A stretch of 64,000 nucleotides of DNA from Absidia repens (taxonomy: Eukaryota; Mucoromycota; Mucoromycetes; Mucorales; Cunninghamellaceae). The notes under the pieces are model-generated. The model saw only the letters and a program-made list of their open reading frames with translations, did not search any database and was not told the origin of the DNA. Positions within the stretch are counted from its first letter, which is position 1. The number at the start of each line of letters is the position of its first letter. Below, one piece after another: positions 63,274 to 64,000 of the stretch. Both the position numbers and the translations under genes were made by a program. The stretch covers positions 1,302,001 to 1,366,000 of the forward strand of contig MCGE01000003.1 in assembly GCA_002105175.1 (NCBI GenBank). Direction: 5' to 3'.

Positions 63274-63480
63274 TGTCGCATTGGAAGCTTCTATTTGAGC
63301 CCAATTGTTCATTCCAGCCAATCAGAGCTCTTCTTTAGTTAGAATACAGGTATTTTTCCTTTTGTTAGTCTGTGACCCCTGACTAGTAGTACATAGCCTC
63401 TTTATCACTTATAGCAACTTTATTTATTTATTATTTTTTTGGTCATGAATGACTGTCTTTATTTTTATTTATCAGGGTGT
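63274..63480 (+). repeat. Partial LTR A2
   Basis: TGTCGCATTGGAAGC onwards follows A1 closely (GAGCTCTTCTT, GTGACCCCTGA, GGTCATGAATGACTGTCTTT) until TATCAGGGTGTG. There it stops at the inverted-repeat element, whereas A1 continues. Confidence 0.7.
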
Positions 63481-63482
63481 GT

Positions 63483-63842
63483 CGTATTCCTGGTTCCTGA
63501 TTAGCAATATCTACATCAAAGCATCTATACCATCATCATTTGTATATCTGCATAATCTTCACTCTATTTTTTACCCCTGAATTCCCCACTTATTCTCACA
63601 CTTGTCATATAACCCATCAGATAGCACACAGCCTCAATTATCCGTAGCCTTAAATATACCGTTATCATGCTCCCATCCACAGCCACAAATATCTTCATTT
63701 TATATAAAAAGACTTGTCATTTTATCAATTAAATAAAAACCATATCAATTGTATCACTTATTTTACTTTTGACTTTTTTTATAACAACCACTTCAATATA
63801 CTGTATATATACATATATATTGCTAATCAGGAACTAGGAATA
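63483..63842. mobile_element. Inverted-repeat (MITE-like) element
   Basis: About 360 bp bounded by terminal inverted repeats of roughly 30 nt with one mismatch: left starts GTCGTATTCCTGGTTCCTGA, right ends AGGAACTAGGAATACGAC, and the inner part is GATTAGCAATAT on each side. No ORF. It interrupts LTR A2. A clear target duplication was not found. Confidence 0.7.
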
Positions 63843-64000
63843 CGACCGTATATCACCATTGCCTCGGGATATTTTTTTTAAAGGGCTCCAAATTTTGTAG
63901 CCATGAAATCTGTTTTGAAAATTGTCTAAATATAATTTTATATTGATAAAATGATGCAGAATACTCTCAAGACCATTTCTACTAATGAAGTTTTTCTTTC
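63843..64000. other. Window end, unassigned
   Basis: About 158 nt with no recognised feature. It does not continue LTR A1, so A2 either is truncated or its remainder lies elsewhere. Confidence 0.4.

Overview
The window looks like chromosomal DNA from an early-diverging filamentous fungus, most probably a mucoralean (Mucoromycotina). The reasons are AT-rich intergenic DNA with long T and A runs, intron-dense genes with short GT-AG introns (mostly 50-110 nt), poly-Gln/Asn/Ser-rich regulators, fungal families (Zn2Cys6, TEA/ATTS, a Pom1-like DYRK kinase), and a tRNA ligase reduced to its ligase domain. I could not run a database search, so the species is not assigned.

Positions 1-32,400 are gene-rich. 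In order they hold: Rab2 GTPase (-), eIF4A3/FAL1 helicase (-), a small disordered protein (-), a 1,365-residue class II DYRK kinase (+), a protein with two tandem Zn2Cys6 clusters (+), a ligase-only TRL1 (+), a helical protein possibly related to FANCE (+), mitochondrial ribosomal protein mL59 (-), the SNARE VTI1 (-), a TEA/ATTS transcription factor (+), the WD40 protein DCAF7/WDR68 (+) and a PH-domain protein (+). For most of these I joined the exons by hand, and the summed exon lengths are multiples of three. DCAF7 is the exception: one splice junction is one base out of frame. An unrecognised 649-residue gene with a 39-bp coding repeat follows at 36,047-38,461.

From about 38.5 kb to the end I find no ordinary gene. 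This part holds repeats and two identical tRNA-Val(AAC) genes. The repeats are: (i) R1, a 0.4-1 kb dispersed non-coding family (8 clear copies, both strands; one copy lies earlier, at 28.8 kb); (ii) R2, 0.75-0.83 kb head-to-tail LTR-like units that stop 22-23 nt beyond the 3' end of each tRNA-Val; (iii) R3, a 140-bp repeat; (iv) a decayed LINE-like reverse transcriptase fragment; and (v) a chain of LTRs that starts 8-11 nt upstream of the second tRNA-Val and includes a deleted Ty3/gypsy-type element with gag, protease and integrase remnants.

The most striking structure is that LTR chain. Five LTR-bounded units stand head to tail, separated by exact 4-nt spacers (GATT, GATT, GATT, GAAA, GAAA). 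The spacer next to the tRNA lies at the offset where the other, empty tRNA-Val copy carries GAAA. This suggests repeated integration of a Ty3-like retrotransposon at one Pol III start site, while a second family occupies the other flank of the same tRNA.
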